64,000 nucleotides of DNA from Paracoccus subflavus (GTDB taxonomy: Bacteria; Pseudomonadota; Alphaproteobacteria; Rhodobacterales; Rhodobacteraceae): contig NZ_SISK01000008.1 of NCBI RefSeq assembly GCF_004310345.1, positions 1 through 64,000 of the forward strand. Reading direction: 5' to 3'. The translations under genes were made by a program, and so were the position numbers. Position 1 is the stretch's first letter; every line of letters starts with the position of its first letter. The notes under the pieces are model-generated. The model saw nothing but the letters and a program-made list of their open reading frames with translations, ran no database searches and was not told the origin of the DNA. Shown one piece after another: positions 53,259 through 61,114 of the stretch.

Positions 53259-53334
53259 GATCGTCCCCTCCTCGGTCGCGGCGAAAGGATGGACGCCCGG
53301 TCCCTGCCCTGTCCAATAGGGCTTTGGCGTGCCT

Positions 53335-53355
53335 GCCATAACAATGCGGTATGGC
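53335..53355. promoter_or_regulatory. LysR-type inverted repeat between prpD and lysR
   Basis: GCCATA-N9-TATGGC, a perfect 6-bp inverted repeat with ATA/TAT ends, typical of LysR-family operators. It lies between the divergent prpD-like and lysR genes in a 276-base gap, 77 bases from the prpD start. It is the natural site for the LysR encoded at 53535. Confidence 0.6.
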
Positions 53356-53534
53356 CTTTGCATTCCGCTGATCCTTGCAGTGCTGGCTGACGACCGGGCC
53401 GCGCATGGCGCGACTGCATTCCAAAGCCCGTGCGGGCAGGTCGTTCCGGTGCAATCGGTGATGGGCCGGACATTGACCCGCCCCCGCCGTCGGGCCAAAC
53501 TCGGCCCTCTTTGAACAGCGACGATCTTGCCGAC

Positions 53535-54488
53535 ATGATGGACATCCGCCAGCTTCGCTATTTCGTGGCGATCGTCGAGCAGGGCTCGTTTTCGCGGGCC
53601 GCGCAGTTTTTGCATGTGGCGCAGCCTGCCCTGTCGCTGCACGTCCGCAACATGGAAGCCGATCTGGGAACGGCGCTGCTGTTCCGAAGCCCGCGCGGCG
53701 TCGAACCGACCGAGGCGGGCGCGATCCTGCTGCGCCATGCGCGCATCGTGCTGGATCAGATGACCGTCGCCGAAGAGGAAATCCGCGGCCACCAGAACGA
53801 TCCGTCCGGCGAGGTGCGCCTGGGCATACCGGGAACCATCGGCCAGATTCTGGCCGTTCCGCTGATCACGGCGGTCCATCAGCGCTATCCCAAGATCAGG
53901 CTCCGCATCGCCGAGGCGATGAGCGGCTTTATCCTGGAATGGATGCGCGAGGAACGGATCGACCTGGCCGTCCTGTACGGTCAGGCCGACGACCACGGCA
54001 TTCGGACCCAGCACCTGCTGGAGGAGGATCTGCAGTTCTTCGGCCCGGCAGACGGCATCCGGCCCGAGCCGCTGGCGGCGACGGGGACGGTCCTGAGCCT
54101 TGCCGAAGTCGCGTCCATGCCGCTGATCCTGCCGGGCAAGGGCCATGGATTGCGCGACCTGCTGGACGATGCCGCCGACAAAGGCAGGCACGCTCTGAAT
54201 ATCGTGATCGATGTGGATTCATACAACAACATCAAAGCTCTGGTAGCCGAGGGCCTGGGCTATTCGATCCTGCCCGAAAACGCCATCGCCGCCGAGGTCG
54301 CCGAAGGCCGGCTGCAAAGCTGGCGCATCGACAATCCGCCCGTCAGCCGCGGCATCCATCTGGCGTATTCCGCCAGCCGTCCGATGACCAATGCCGTCAC
54401 CGTTGTCCTGGCCCTGACGCGCGAGACCCTGCGCGATCTGGCCCGCACCGGCCACTGGGTCGGCGCCCGCATCGCCGACGGCGCGTGA
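53535..54488 (+). CDS. LysR-family regulator, probably of the itaconate locus
   Basis: A 317-residue LysR protein. The winged helix-turn-helix is DIRQLRYFVAIVEQGSFSRAAQFLHVAQPALSLHVRNMEADLG, then a periplasmic-binding-protein-like effector domain. ATG 53535 or 53538 is the start; longer frames upstream run through the operator. A LysR regulator occupies the same position in Pseudomonas itaconate loci. It is convergent with the TRAP unit, separated by a terminator hairpin. Confidence 0.88.
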   Translation: MMDIRQLRYFVAIVEQGSFSRAAQFLHVAQPALSLHVRNMEADLGTALLFRSPRGVEPTEAGAILLRHARIVLDQMTVAEEEIRGHQNDPSGEVRLGIPGTIGQILAVPLITAVHQRYPKIRLRIAEAMSGFILEWMREERIDLAVLYGQADDHGIRTQHLLEEDLQFFGPADGIRPEPLAATGTVLSLAEVASMPLILPGKGHGLRDLLDDAADKGRHALNIVIDVDSYNNIKALVAEGLGYSILPENAIAAEVAEGRLQSWRIDNPPVSRGIHLAYSASRPMTNAVTVVLALTRETLRDLARTGHWVGARIADGA

Positions 54489-54540
54489 CTACGCCGCAAG
54501 GACAGGATGCGGGACCGGATTTTTCCTGGGGACGCGATCC

Positions 54541-54578
54541 GAAAAAGCGGCGCATCCCCAACACTTGAACGCCGCTTT
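54541..54578 (-). terminator. Terminator of the TRAP operon
   Basis: On the minus strand, AAAGCGGCG, a 17-base loop, then CGCCGCTTT continuing into TTTC. It follows the large-permease stop at 54584 by five bases. It also separates this operon from the convergent lysR gene. Confidence 0.6.
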
Positions 54579-54583
54579 GCCTG

Positions 54584-55906
54584 TCAGAATCCCAGCAGGT
54601 TCGGCAGGGCCATCGTGATTGCCGGCACATAGGTGATCAGCGCCAGGAACACCAAGGCAGTAATCAGCCATGGCACGACGGCCACCGACATGGCCGTCAG
54701 CCCCAGCCGCGATATGGCGGATCCGACATAAAGGTTCAGGCCCACGGGCGGGGTGCACAGCCCGATTTCCATGTTGACGACCATCATGATGCCGAAATGC
54801 ACCGGATCGATGCCCAGCTTTGCCGCGACCGGAAACAGGATCGGCGCCATGATCAGAACGATGGCCGAAGGCTCCATCACCATGCCGACCAGCAAAAGAA
54901 GAATGTTCACGACCAGCAGGAAACCGACCCATCCAAGGCCCAGATCCACGATCCATGCGGACATGGCCTGCGGGATCTGCTCGGATGTCAGGATAAAGGC
55001 GAACATCACCGCATTGGTGATGATATAAAGCAGCATCGCCGACATCGCGGCCGAACTCAGCAGCACGCGCGGCACGTCGCGCAACCTGATGTCCTTGTAG
55101 ACAAAGACCGCGATGAAGAAGGCATAGACCGCGCTGACGCCCGCGGCTTCGGTCGGCGTGAAGATGCCGCCGTAAATGCCGCCCATGATGATGACGATCA
55201 GCATCAGGCCCCAAATCGACTCGCGGAATGCGTTCCAGCGTTCGCGCAGCGACGCGCGCGGCAGGCGGGGATAGTTGTTCCGCCGAGCCCGCCAATAGGT
55301 CGTGACGCCCAGCATGGCCGCCAGGATCAGCCCCGGCACGACACCTGCGATGAACATCTCGCCGATAGAGGCGGCGGCAATGCTTTCGCCGTCCGGTCCG
55401 GTGACGATCATGCCCGAGGTCGCGACCGAATACATCACCATGACGATCGACGGCGGGATCAGGATGCCAAGGCCGCCTGCGGTGGCAACGGGGGCCACGG
55501 CGAATTCCCGGGGATAGCCCATCTTCACCATCGCCGGGACCATGATCGACCCCACCGCCATCACGGTTGCCGGCGACGATCCCGAGATCGCCGCAAACAA
55601 CGCGCAGGCCAGGACCGACGCCAGGGCCATTCCGCCATGCCAATGCCCCACCAGCGATGTCGCAAATCGGATCATCCGCCGCGCCACGCCGCCATGGGTC
55701 AGAAAGTTTCCGGCCAGGATGAAGAACGGGATCGCCATGATCTCGAACTTCTCGATGCCGGTGAACAGCTTCAGCGCGATGCTGTCCAGCGGGATGTCGG
55801 TAAAGCCGAACAGAAAGGTGAAGACGGTCAGACCCAGCGCGATGGAAACCGGCATTCCGGTGATCAGCAGCGCGGCAAGAATAAGAAAGATGATGATCGC
55901 GGTCAT
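54584..55906 (-). CDS. TRAP transporter large permease (DctM family), itaconate locus
   Basis: A 440-residue permease with IPFFILAGNFLTHGGVARRMIRFA, AISGSSPATVMAVGSIMVPAM, ILIPPSIVMVMYSVATSGMI and GLCTPPVGLNLYVGSAIS. ATG 55906 overlaps the small-permease stop. The likely cargo is itaconate or a similar C5 dicarboxylate, inferred from the adjacent catabolic genes and the shared 22-bp site. Confidence 0.92.
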   Translation of the reverse strand: MTAIIIFLILAALLITGMPVSIALGLTVFTFLFGFTDIPLDSIALKLFTGIEKFEIMAIPFFILAGNFLTHGGVARRMIRFATSLVGHWHGGMALASVLACALFAAISGSSPATVMAVGSIMVPAMVKMGYPREFAVAPVATAGGLGILIPPSIVMVMYSVATSGMIVTGPDGESIAAASIGEMFIAGVVPGLILAAMLGVTTYWRARRNNYPRLPRASLRERWNAFRESIWGLMLIVIIMGGIYGGIFTPTEAAGVSAVYAFFIAVFVYKDIRLRDVPRVLLSSAAMSAMLLYIITNAVMFAFILTSEQIPQAMSAWIVDLGLGWVGFLLVVNILLLLVGMVMEPSAIVLIMAPILFPVAAKLGIDPVHFGIMMVVNMEIGLCTPPVGLNLYVGSAISRLGLTAMSVAVVPWLITALVFLALITYVPAITMALPNLLGF

Positions 55907-56532
55907 GCCTTGCCCTCGGCGGCCGTGTCCGCGTTCTCGTCGATGCCATCCACCTCGCCGATGTCGTGATGCGCCACATAGCCGGTGGTCAGATACCAGT
56001 ACAGCGCCTGGACAAAGCGAAAGCACATCAGCGCGGATCCCAAAGGCACGGCCAGATAGACGATCCACATCTTGATCTCCAGATCAGGCGAGATCTGGCC
56101 CCCCTGATAGCTGTGCCATACGAATTCGGCGCCGATCCAGGCCACGATTGCGGTAAAGACGATGCCCCCCGACATGGCGATCACGGTCATGACCTTCTTT
56201 GCCGTGCCCTCAAGGCCCTGCACCAGCAGATCGACCCCGACATGGATGCCGATCCTGACGCCGTATGCCGCGCCGAACTTGGCCATCCAGACAAACAGGT
56301 AGATACAGGCCTCTTGCGCCCAGGTCAGCTTGAGCGAATTGATCCATCTGAAGGTTCCGCGGGCAAAATCCTGGACGGCGGTCATGTCGTTGGCACGGGC
56401 CCAGCCGACCAGATCGGCGGCAACCCCCAGGGAAAATCGGTGAACGACTGCAACGAAGATCAGCGCGACCGCCAGGGCCATCAGCGTGGAAATCAGGATT
56501 TCTTCGAAACGGTCGAGGATGCGCAGAACCAT
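55903..56532 (-). CDS. TRAP transporter small permease (DctQ family), itaconate locus
   Basis: A 209-residue small permease with four helices. It has a longer loop after helix 1 (residues about 40-75) than usual for DctQ, then WAQEACIYLFVWMAKFGAAYGVRIGIHVGVDLLVQ, which is the family core. The C terminus is acidic. It overlaps the large permease gene by ATGA and follows the binding-protein gene after 63 bases. Confidence 0.9.
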   Translation of the reverse strand: MVLRILDRFEEILISTLMALAVALIFVAVVHRFSLGVAADLVGWARANDMTAVQDFARGTFRWINSLKLTWAQEACIYLFVWMAKFGAAYGVRIGIHVGVDLLVQGLEGTAKKVMTVIAMSGGIVFTAIVAWIGAEFVWHSYQGGQISPDLEIKMWIVYLAVPLGSALMCFRFVQALYWYLTTGYVAHHDIGEVDGIDENADTAAEGKA

Positions 56533-56595
56533 GGCAAGCCTCGTTCAAGGAAAGGAAAGGGGGTGCATCCGCACCCCCGGAAGCCCGTGCGACCG

Positions 56596-57606
56596 TTATT
56601 CGATCCCAAGCGTGGCATAGGTCTGCTGAAGCAGGTCGGCACCGATGCGGTCCGCCATTTCCTCATGGACCGGGCGCAGCACCTCGAACCATTCGGCACG
56701 CTCCTCCTCGGTCAGGTCGTGAAACTCGGTCGTGCCGGCATCGCGCATAGCTTGCAGGGCGGTGGCGTTTTCATCCTCGGCAATGTCGTTGGCATAGGTG
56801 GTGGCCTCGGCCATCGCCTTTTCCAGATTGGCCCGCACGTCGTCCGGCAGCCCGTCCCAGAACGGCTTGTTCACGATCACCGCATAACCGATGTAGCCAT
56901 GGTTCGACACGGTGGCGTGGCTCTGCACCTCGTTCACGCGCTGCGTGTAGGTGTTTGAGGGGGTGTTTTCGGTGCCGTCCACGACGCCGGTTTGCAAGGC
57001 CTGATAAACTTCGGAAAATGCCATCACCTGCGGCACGGCGCCCAGGGCCTCGAACTGCGCCTCGAGGATCTTCGAGGACTGGATGCGCATCTTCAGGCCC
57101 AGGAAATCGTCGGGCGTGACGACCGGCGAATTCGCCGTCATGATCTTGAAGCCGTTGTCCCAATAGGCCAGGCCCGTGACGCCCTTGTCCTCAAGCTTGG
57201 CCATCAGGCTTTCGCCCACCTCGCCGTCGGTGATCTTGACCAGATCGGCGCGGTCCTTGAACAGCATCGGCAGGTCGAACAGCTCGAACTCGGGGACGCC
57301 AAGCGGTCCGAACTTGGCCAGCGACGGGGCCAGCATCTGGACGGCTCCCATCTGCAGGGCTTCAAGTTCCTCCTTGTCCTTATAGAGCTGGCTGTTGGGA
57401 TAGATCTCGACCGTTACGCGGCCATCGGTATATTGCTCGGCCAGTTCCTTGAACTTCTCGGCGCCCTTGCCCTTTGGCGTGTCAGGCGCAACGACATGGC
57501 TGAACTTGATCGTGATCGGTTCCTGCGCCAGCGATGGCACGACCGTCAGCACCGCCATTACGGCAGCGATGCCCGTGGCCTTGGCGGCGTTTCCCAGATT
57601 GAACAT
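56596..57606 (-). CDS. TRAP substrate-binding protein (DctP family), itaconate locus
   Basis: A 336-residue periplasmic protein with signal peptide ending VPSLAQ. IKFSHVVAPDTPKGKGAEKFKELAEQYTDGRVTVEIYPNSQL is the typical C4-dicarboxylate-type N terminus; FLGLKMRIQSSKILEAQFEALGAVPQVMAFSEVYQAL and VVDGTENTPSNTYTQ complete the ligand site. GGGAGGATATC precedes ATG 57606. The ligand is probably a dicarboxylate such as itaconate. Confidence 0.92.
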   Translation of the reverse strand: MFNLGNAAKATGIAAVMAVLTVVPSLAQEPITIKFSHVVAPDTPKGKGAEKFKELAEQYTDGRVTVEIYPNSQLYKDKEELEALQMGAVQMLAPSLAKFGPLGVPEFELFDLPMLFKDRADLVKITDGEVGESLMAKLEDKGVTGLAYWDNGFKIMTANSPVVTPDDFLGLKMRIQSSKILEAQFEALGAVPQVMAFSEVYQALQTGVVDGTENTPSNTYTQRVNEVQSHATVSNHGYIGYAVIVNKPFWDGLPDDVRANLEKAMAEATTYANDIAEDENATALQAMRDAGTTEFHDLTEEERAEWFEVLRPVHEEMADRIGADLLQQTYATLGIE

Positions 57607-57763
57607 GATATCCTCCCTCTTGCCGGTTTCTGCCGGTCACGATTGCAGACGCTGGCAAGTGATCGTCATGCCCGAAACGGCACGACACCAAGCGTCCCCC
57701 TATTGCCACAGAACCGCATCCCGCAGGTTCTGCCTTCCCGTGTCAACACCTGTCCAACGGGGA

Positions 57764-57785
57764 CGGATATTTCAAATATATGATG
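57764..57785. promoter_or_regulatory. Shared 22-bp site, copy 2 (upstream of the TRAP unit)
   Basis: CGGATA-TT-TCAAATATATGATG followed by TATC. It matches copy 1 (51475-51496) at 20 of 22 positions. Read on the minus strand, its left half ATACATCA and copy 1's right half TGATGTAT are complementary ends of one longer palindrome. It lies 158 bases before the dctP-like start. Confidence 0.7.
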
Positions 57786-57827
57786 TATCTAATGGCTATA
57801 ACTTTAATGTATCCCTTTTGGGGTCGA

Positions 57828-57848
57828 AAGGCTTTTCCGAAAAGCCTT
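57828..57848. repeat. Perfect inverted repeat AAGGCTTTTC-C-GAAAAGCCTT
   Basis: Ten-base arms around one base, 42 bases past the alcohol dehydrogenase stop. It could be that gene's terminator (without an external T-run) or a binding site. Confidence 0.45.
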
Positions 57849-57890
57849 GTGGCCGGCAAGCCTGTGCAATTTCTGGTGAATCCTGATCTG

Positions 57891-59027
57891 TCAGTCGAAG
57901 ACGACGACCTGACGGATCGCCTTGCCCTGGTCCAGCAGATCGAAGCCTTCGTTGATGTCTTCCAGCCGCAGACGCCCGGTCAGCAGCCTGTTCACCGGCA
58001 GCTTTCCGGCCCGGTACAGGCGGATGAACCGGGGAATGTCGCGCTGCGGAACGCATGACCCCATATAGCTGCCTTTCACGGTCCGTTCGTCAGCCACGAC
58101 ATTCACTGCCGGGATGCGAAATTCGGCGGTGGGCGCGGCCAGTCCGGCCGTCACGGTCTGCCCGCCCCGCCGGGTGATCGCATAGGCCAGTTCAAAGGCG
58201 GGAACCGCACCGGCCAGTTCGACGGCGTGATCGACCCCGCCGCCGCTGTCTGCTCGGATCGTTTCGACCAGACCGGGTTCGGCGGCGTTGTAGATGCGGG
58301 TCGCGCCCAGATCGCGCGCCACCGACAGCTTGTCGTCAGACAGGTCGATGGCAAGGATATCGGTGGCGCCCGCCGCGACAGCCCCCAGCAGCGCGGCCAG
58401 GCCGACGCCGCCAAGGCCGACGATGGCGACGCTCTGACCCGGCTGCACGCGGCATGTGTTCAGAATGGCGCCGACCCCCGTCTGCACCGCGCAGCCGAAC
58501 AGGGCCAGTTCCTCGAACGGGATGTCATCGGCATCCACCCTGACCAGCGAATGGCGCGAGATCACCGCGTATTCGGCATAGCCGGAGACGCCGCAGTGAT
58601 GGTGGATCGCGTGGTGATCGTGACAATCGTGCAGCCTGATGGCGCCCGACATCAGAACCCCCCGGCCGTTGGCCTCGGCCCCCGGAATGCAAAGGGCCGG
58701 GCGTCCCTCGGCACAGGGCAGGCAGCTTCCGCAGGTCGGCTGAAAGGTCATGACGACGCGGTCGCCCGGCCGCAGATCGCGGATTGCCGAACCGATCCGG
58801 ACGATGGTTCCCGCCGCCTCATGGCCCAGGACCATGGGCACGGGGCGGGGACGGTTGCCATTGATGACCGACAGGTCGGAATGGCACAGGCCCGCCGCGC
58901 CGATCTTCACCAGAACCTCATCGGGTCCTGGAGGGTCCAGTTCGACAGTCTCGATGACCAGGGGCCGGCTGTCGGCGAAAGGGGCCGAAGCGGGCGAGGA
59001 TTTCAGAACGGCGGCGCGGGTTTTCAT
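57891..59027 (-). CDS. Zinc-dependent alcohol dehydrogenase
   Basis: A 378-residue medium-chain dehydrogenase close to class III/aryl-alcohol dehydrogenases. Catalytic zinc ligands Cys48 (GLCHSD) and His69-Glu70 (LGHEAAG); structural zinc Cys99, Cys102, Cys105, Cys113; NAD motif VGLGGVGLAALLGAV. A His-rich stretch (HDCHDHHAIHHHCG, about 133-146) is unusual in density. It is followed upstream by an SDR gene in the same direction. The substrate is unknown. Confidence 0.85.
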   Translation of the reverse strand: MKTRAAVLKSSPASAPFADSRPLVIETVELDPPGPDEVLVKIGAAGLCHSDLSVINGNRPRPVPMVLGHEAAGTIVRIGSAIRDLRPGDRVVMTFQPTCGSCLPCAEGRPALCIPGAEANGRGVLMSGAIRLHDCHDHHAIHHHCGVSGYAEYAVISRHSLVRVDADDIPFEELALFGCAVQTGVGAILNTCRVQPGQSVAIVGLGGVGLAALLGAVAAGATDILAIDLSDDKLSVARDLGATRIYNAAEPGLVETIRADSGGGVDHAVELAGAVPAFELAYAITRRGGQTVTAGLAAPTAEFRIPAVNVVADERTVKGSYMGSCVPQRDIPRFIRLYRAGKLPVNRLLTGRLRLEDINEGFDLLDQGKAIRQVVVFD

Positions 59028-59070
59028 CGGACGTCCTTATGATGGCGGAATGCGGGCACAGTAGTGCGGA

Positions 59071-59835
59071 TCAGATCGTGCGCCCGCCATCGACCGGCAA
59101 CAGAACGCCCGTGATGAATTCTGCGTCGTCAGATGCTAGATACAGCGTCGCCCGCGCGACATCCTCGGGGCGGGACATTCGTCCCAAGGGGATGGTGGCC
59201 ACGAACTTTGCGCGGTTTTCGGGCGTGTCGGGAAGGCCCATGAACGATTCCAGCAGGCCGGTTTCCCCCATCACCGGGCAGATGGCGTTGACGCGGATGC
59301 GATCAGGCGCCAGTTCCACCGCCATGGATTGCGACAGGATGTTCACGGCACCTTTGGTCGAGTTGTACCAGGTCAAGCCGGGCCGGGGCCGGATGCCCGC
59401 GACGGAACCGATATTGATGATCGAACCGCCCCCGTTGCCGCGCATCAACGGCACGATGATGTTGCTGATGTGAAAGATCGACTTGACGTTGATCGCGTAA
59501 ACACGGTCGAATTCTTCTTCCGTGACCTCCAGCATGGGCTTGTTCCGATGGGTCCACCCGGCATTGTTGACCAGGATATCGGGGGTTCCGAACCGGGCCA
59601 GAACCTGTTCCACCGCCTGCCGCATCTGCGAAGCCGATGTCACATCGGCCGCCAACGCGATGGCCTGGCCGCCGATGTCGGCCGCGACCCGTTCGGCGGC
59701 ATCGGCGCGCAGATCCAGCACGCCGACCTGCGCGCCCTCCTGGGCGAACAGCCGCGCGATGCCTTCGCCGAACCCGCCACCCGCACCCGTGACAATGGCC
59801 GTCTTTCCGTGCAGCCGTCCTTGCGTCATCTGCAT
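59071..59835 (-). CDS. Short-chain dehydrogenase/reductase (SDR)
   Basis: A 254-residue classical SDR. It has TGAGGGFGEG cofactor motif near residue 17, NNAG, and catalytic Tyr and Lys in WYNSTKGAVN; Asp after beta strand 2 (VLDLRAD) favours NAD. It lies 43 bases upstream of the alcohol dehydrogenase gene, so the two oxidoreductases may act in series. The start could be ATG 59835 or 59829. Confidence 0.83.
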   Translation of the reverse strand: MQMTQGRLHGKTAIVTGAGGGFGEGIARLFAQEGAQVGVLDLRADAAERVAADIGGQAIALAADVTSASQMRQAVEQVLARFGTPDILVNNAGWTHRNKPMLEVTEEEFDRVYAINVKSIFHISNIIVPLMRGNGGGSIINIGSVAGIRPRPGLTWYNSTKGAVNILSQSMAVELAPDRIRVNAICPVMGETGLLESFMGLPDTPENRAKFVATIPLGRMSRPEDVARATLYLASDDAEFITGVLLPVDGGRTI

Positions 59836-59932
59836 TTCCTCGCTGGTGGTTGAGTGTCATGGGGGTTTGCGCCGCATGTCCGCGCAGGACTCTGGGCCCT
59901 TTTTGCGGCCATGCCGGGGGTCAGGCCCGGAT

Positions 59933-60610
59933 TCATGCGGACAGCCTGTCGTGAACCACATCGCTGTCGATCTGGCCGCGTTCGACGGTGATCGTGCGCG
60001 AGGCGAAGCTGCGCAGCAGATGGGGGTTGGATTCGGTGATGACGATGGCCAGCGTCGGGTCGATCTCGCGCAGCTTTCCAAGCGCCTCGGCATAGCGGTT
60101 GGCCAGCACCGGGGCGAGGCCCTGGAAGGGCTCGTCCAGCAGCAAAAGCCGCGTGGACAGGATCAGCGCGCGGCCTAGCGCGACCATCTTTCCCTGTCCG
60201 CCCGACACCGACCCGGCCGGGCGCGGCCCCAGGTCGCGCAGTTCCGGCAGAACCAGGTGGATGCGTTCCAGCCGGCGGCTGGTTTCGGCCTGATCCAGCC
60301 CGGCCACCTGGGCGGGCAGCAGGATGTTCTCGGTGATCGTGAAGCGCGAAAACAGGCGCCGGTCCTCGGGGGCATAGCCGATGCCCATTCCGGGGCGCAG
60401 ATGGGGTGCAACGGCCTGAAGGTCGCGGCCGTCAAAGCGCATTTCTCCGCGGCTGTCGGTAAAGCCCATGATGGTGCGCAGCAGCGTGGTCTTGCCCGCG
60501 CCGTTGCGGCCGACCAGGGCAACGGTTTCCGCCGGACCCACGCTGAACGAGATGTCGCGCAGGATCGGGATGTTGCCGATCGCGGCATCGACGCGGTTCA
60601 AGGAAAGCAT
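59933..60610 (-). CDS. livF: Branched-chain amino-acid-type ABC transporter ATPase (LivF-like), orphan
   Basis: A 225-residue ATPase. Walker A GRNGAGKTT (34-42), LivF-type GYAPEDRRLFSRFTITENI, signature VSGGQGKMVALGRAL and Walker B LLLDEPFQGLAPV are intact. The partner genes (livG, two permeases, binding protein) that normally precede it are missing; only a livG stump remains two bases upstream. It may be a decaying leftover or serve another transporter. Confidence 0.85.
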   Translation of the reverse strand: MLSLNRVDAAIGNIPILRDISFSVGPAETVALVGRNGAGKTTLLRTIMGFTDSRGEMRFDGRDLQAVAPHLRPGMGIGYAPEDRRLFSRFTITENILLPAQVAGLDQAETSRRLERIHLVLPELRDLGPRPAGSVSGGQGKMVALGRALILSTRLLLLDEPFQGLAPVLANRYAEALGKLREIDPTLAIVITESNPHLLRSFASRTITVERGQIDSDVVHDRLSA

Positions 60611-60612
60611 GG

Positions 60613-60696
60613 TCAGCCTCCGATCACGTTGCGGATCACCTCGGGGTCGTTCAGCACGACCTCGGGCTCGCCGGTCATCTGGATGATCCCCTGCGC
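60613..60696 (-). pseudogene. livG C-terminal remnant
   Basis: The last 27 codons and stop of a LivG-type ATPase, reading IIQMTGEPEVVLNDPEVIRN then VIGG. An in-frame TAG stands just upstream, and no LivG sequence continues beyond. It ends two bases before livF, the expected spacing. It marks a deletion or rearrangement breakpoint near 60700. Confidence 0.65.
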
Positions 60697-61114
60697 CTAT
60701 GCCTGCGGGTTATGAAGTGCCCGCCGAAGCAAGGCGTCAGGCCGCCGCCTGCCACGGCGCGATTTCTAGCTGCAATAGGCGGTCAAAGGGCCGCCGGGTC
60801 AAGGAACTGTTTGGTCCTTCACACGGATCGCGCCGTCACACGCCGCGCCAGACGGATTTTCCCGTCGCACCGCCGATCTCGGAATCGGGCTCGACGGTGC
60901 GACGGGAAACAGGATCTCGCTGCGGCAACGAGGTGTCTGGCTCCCCGCGCGGCGCGGCGCGGGCCATCCGGCAAGGCGTCGATCCGACCCATGAGGTTTT
61001 TGCAGGGTCTGCATGGCGCCCTTGGTCTCTATTAACCTTTATTGCAGGACGGAGAGGGAACGGTTCCCGGCAGAGTCGTGTTGGATCGAAGGTATTTCAA
61101 CCCGGAGAATTCTC
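60697..61114. other. Gene-free junction segment before the Mn catalase gene
   Basis: 418 bases with open frames that do not resemble known proteins. It begins at the livG breakpoint, contains the large hairpin at 60858-60909 and ends with the catalase promoter and ribosome site (CCGGAGAA). No transposase fragment could be recognised. Confidence 0.55.
60858..60909. repeat. Large hairpin with 15-bp perfect arms
   Basis: TTTCCCGTCGCACCG (60858-60872) pairs perfectly with CGGTGCGACGGGAAA (60895-60909). The 22-base loop itself holds CCGAT/ATCGG (60873-60877 and 60884-60888). It lies between the livG breakpoint and the catalase gene. It could be a structured RNA, a transcription barrier or a mobile-element scar. 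Confidence 0.6.

Larger units (their letters stand above)
57607..57890. promoter_or_regulatory. Promoter region of the TRAP operon and 3' flank of the alcohol dehydrogenase
   Basis: 284 bases without a gene. It contains the second shared site (57764-57785) in an AT-rich stretch and the perfect 21-bp inverted repeat at 57828-57848. I see no further coding signal. Confidence 0.6.

Noticed and set aside
60697..61114. Transposase remnant or tRNA in the gene-free junction
   Set aside because: No transposase-like residues, target duplication or tRNA-like fold could be recognised by eye in either strand.
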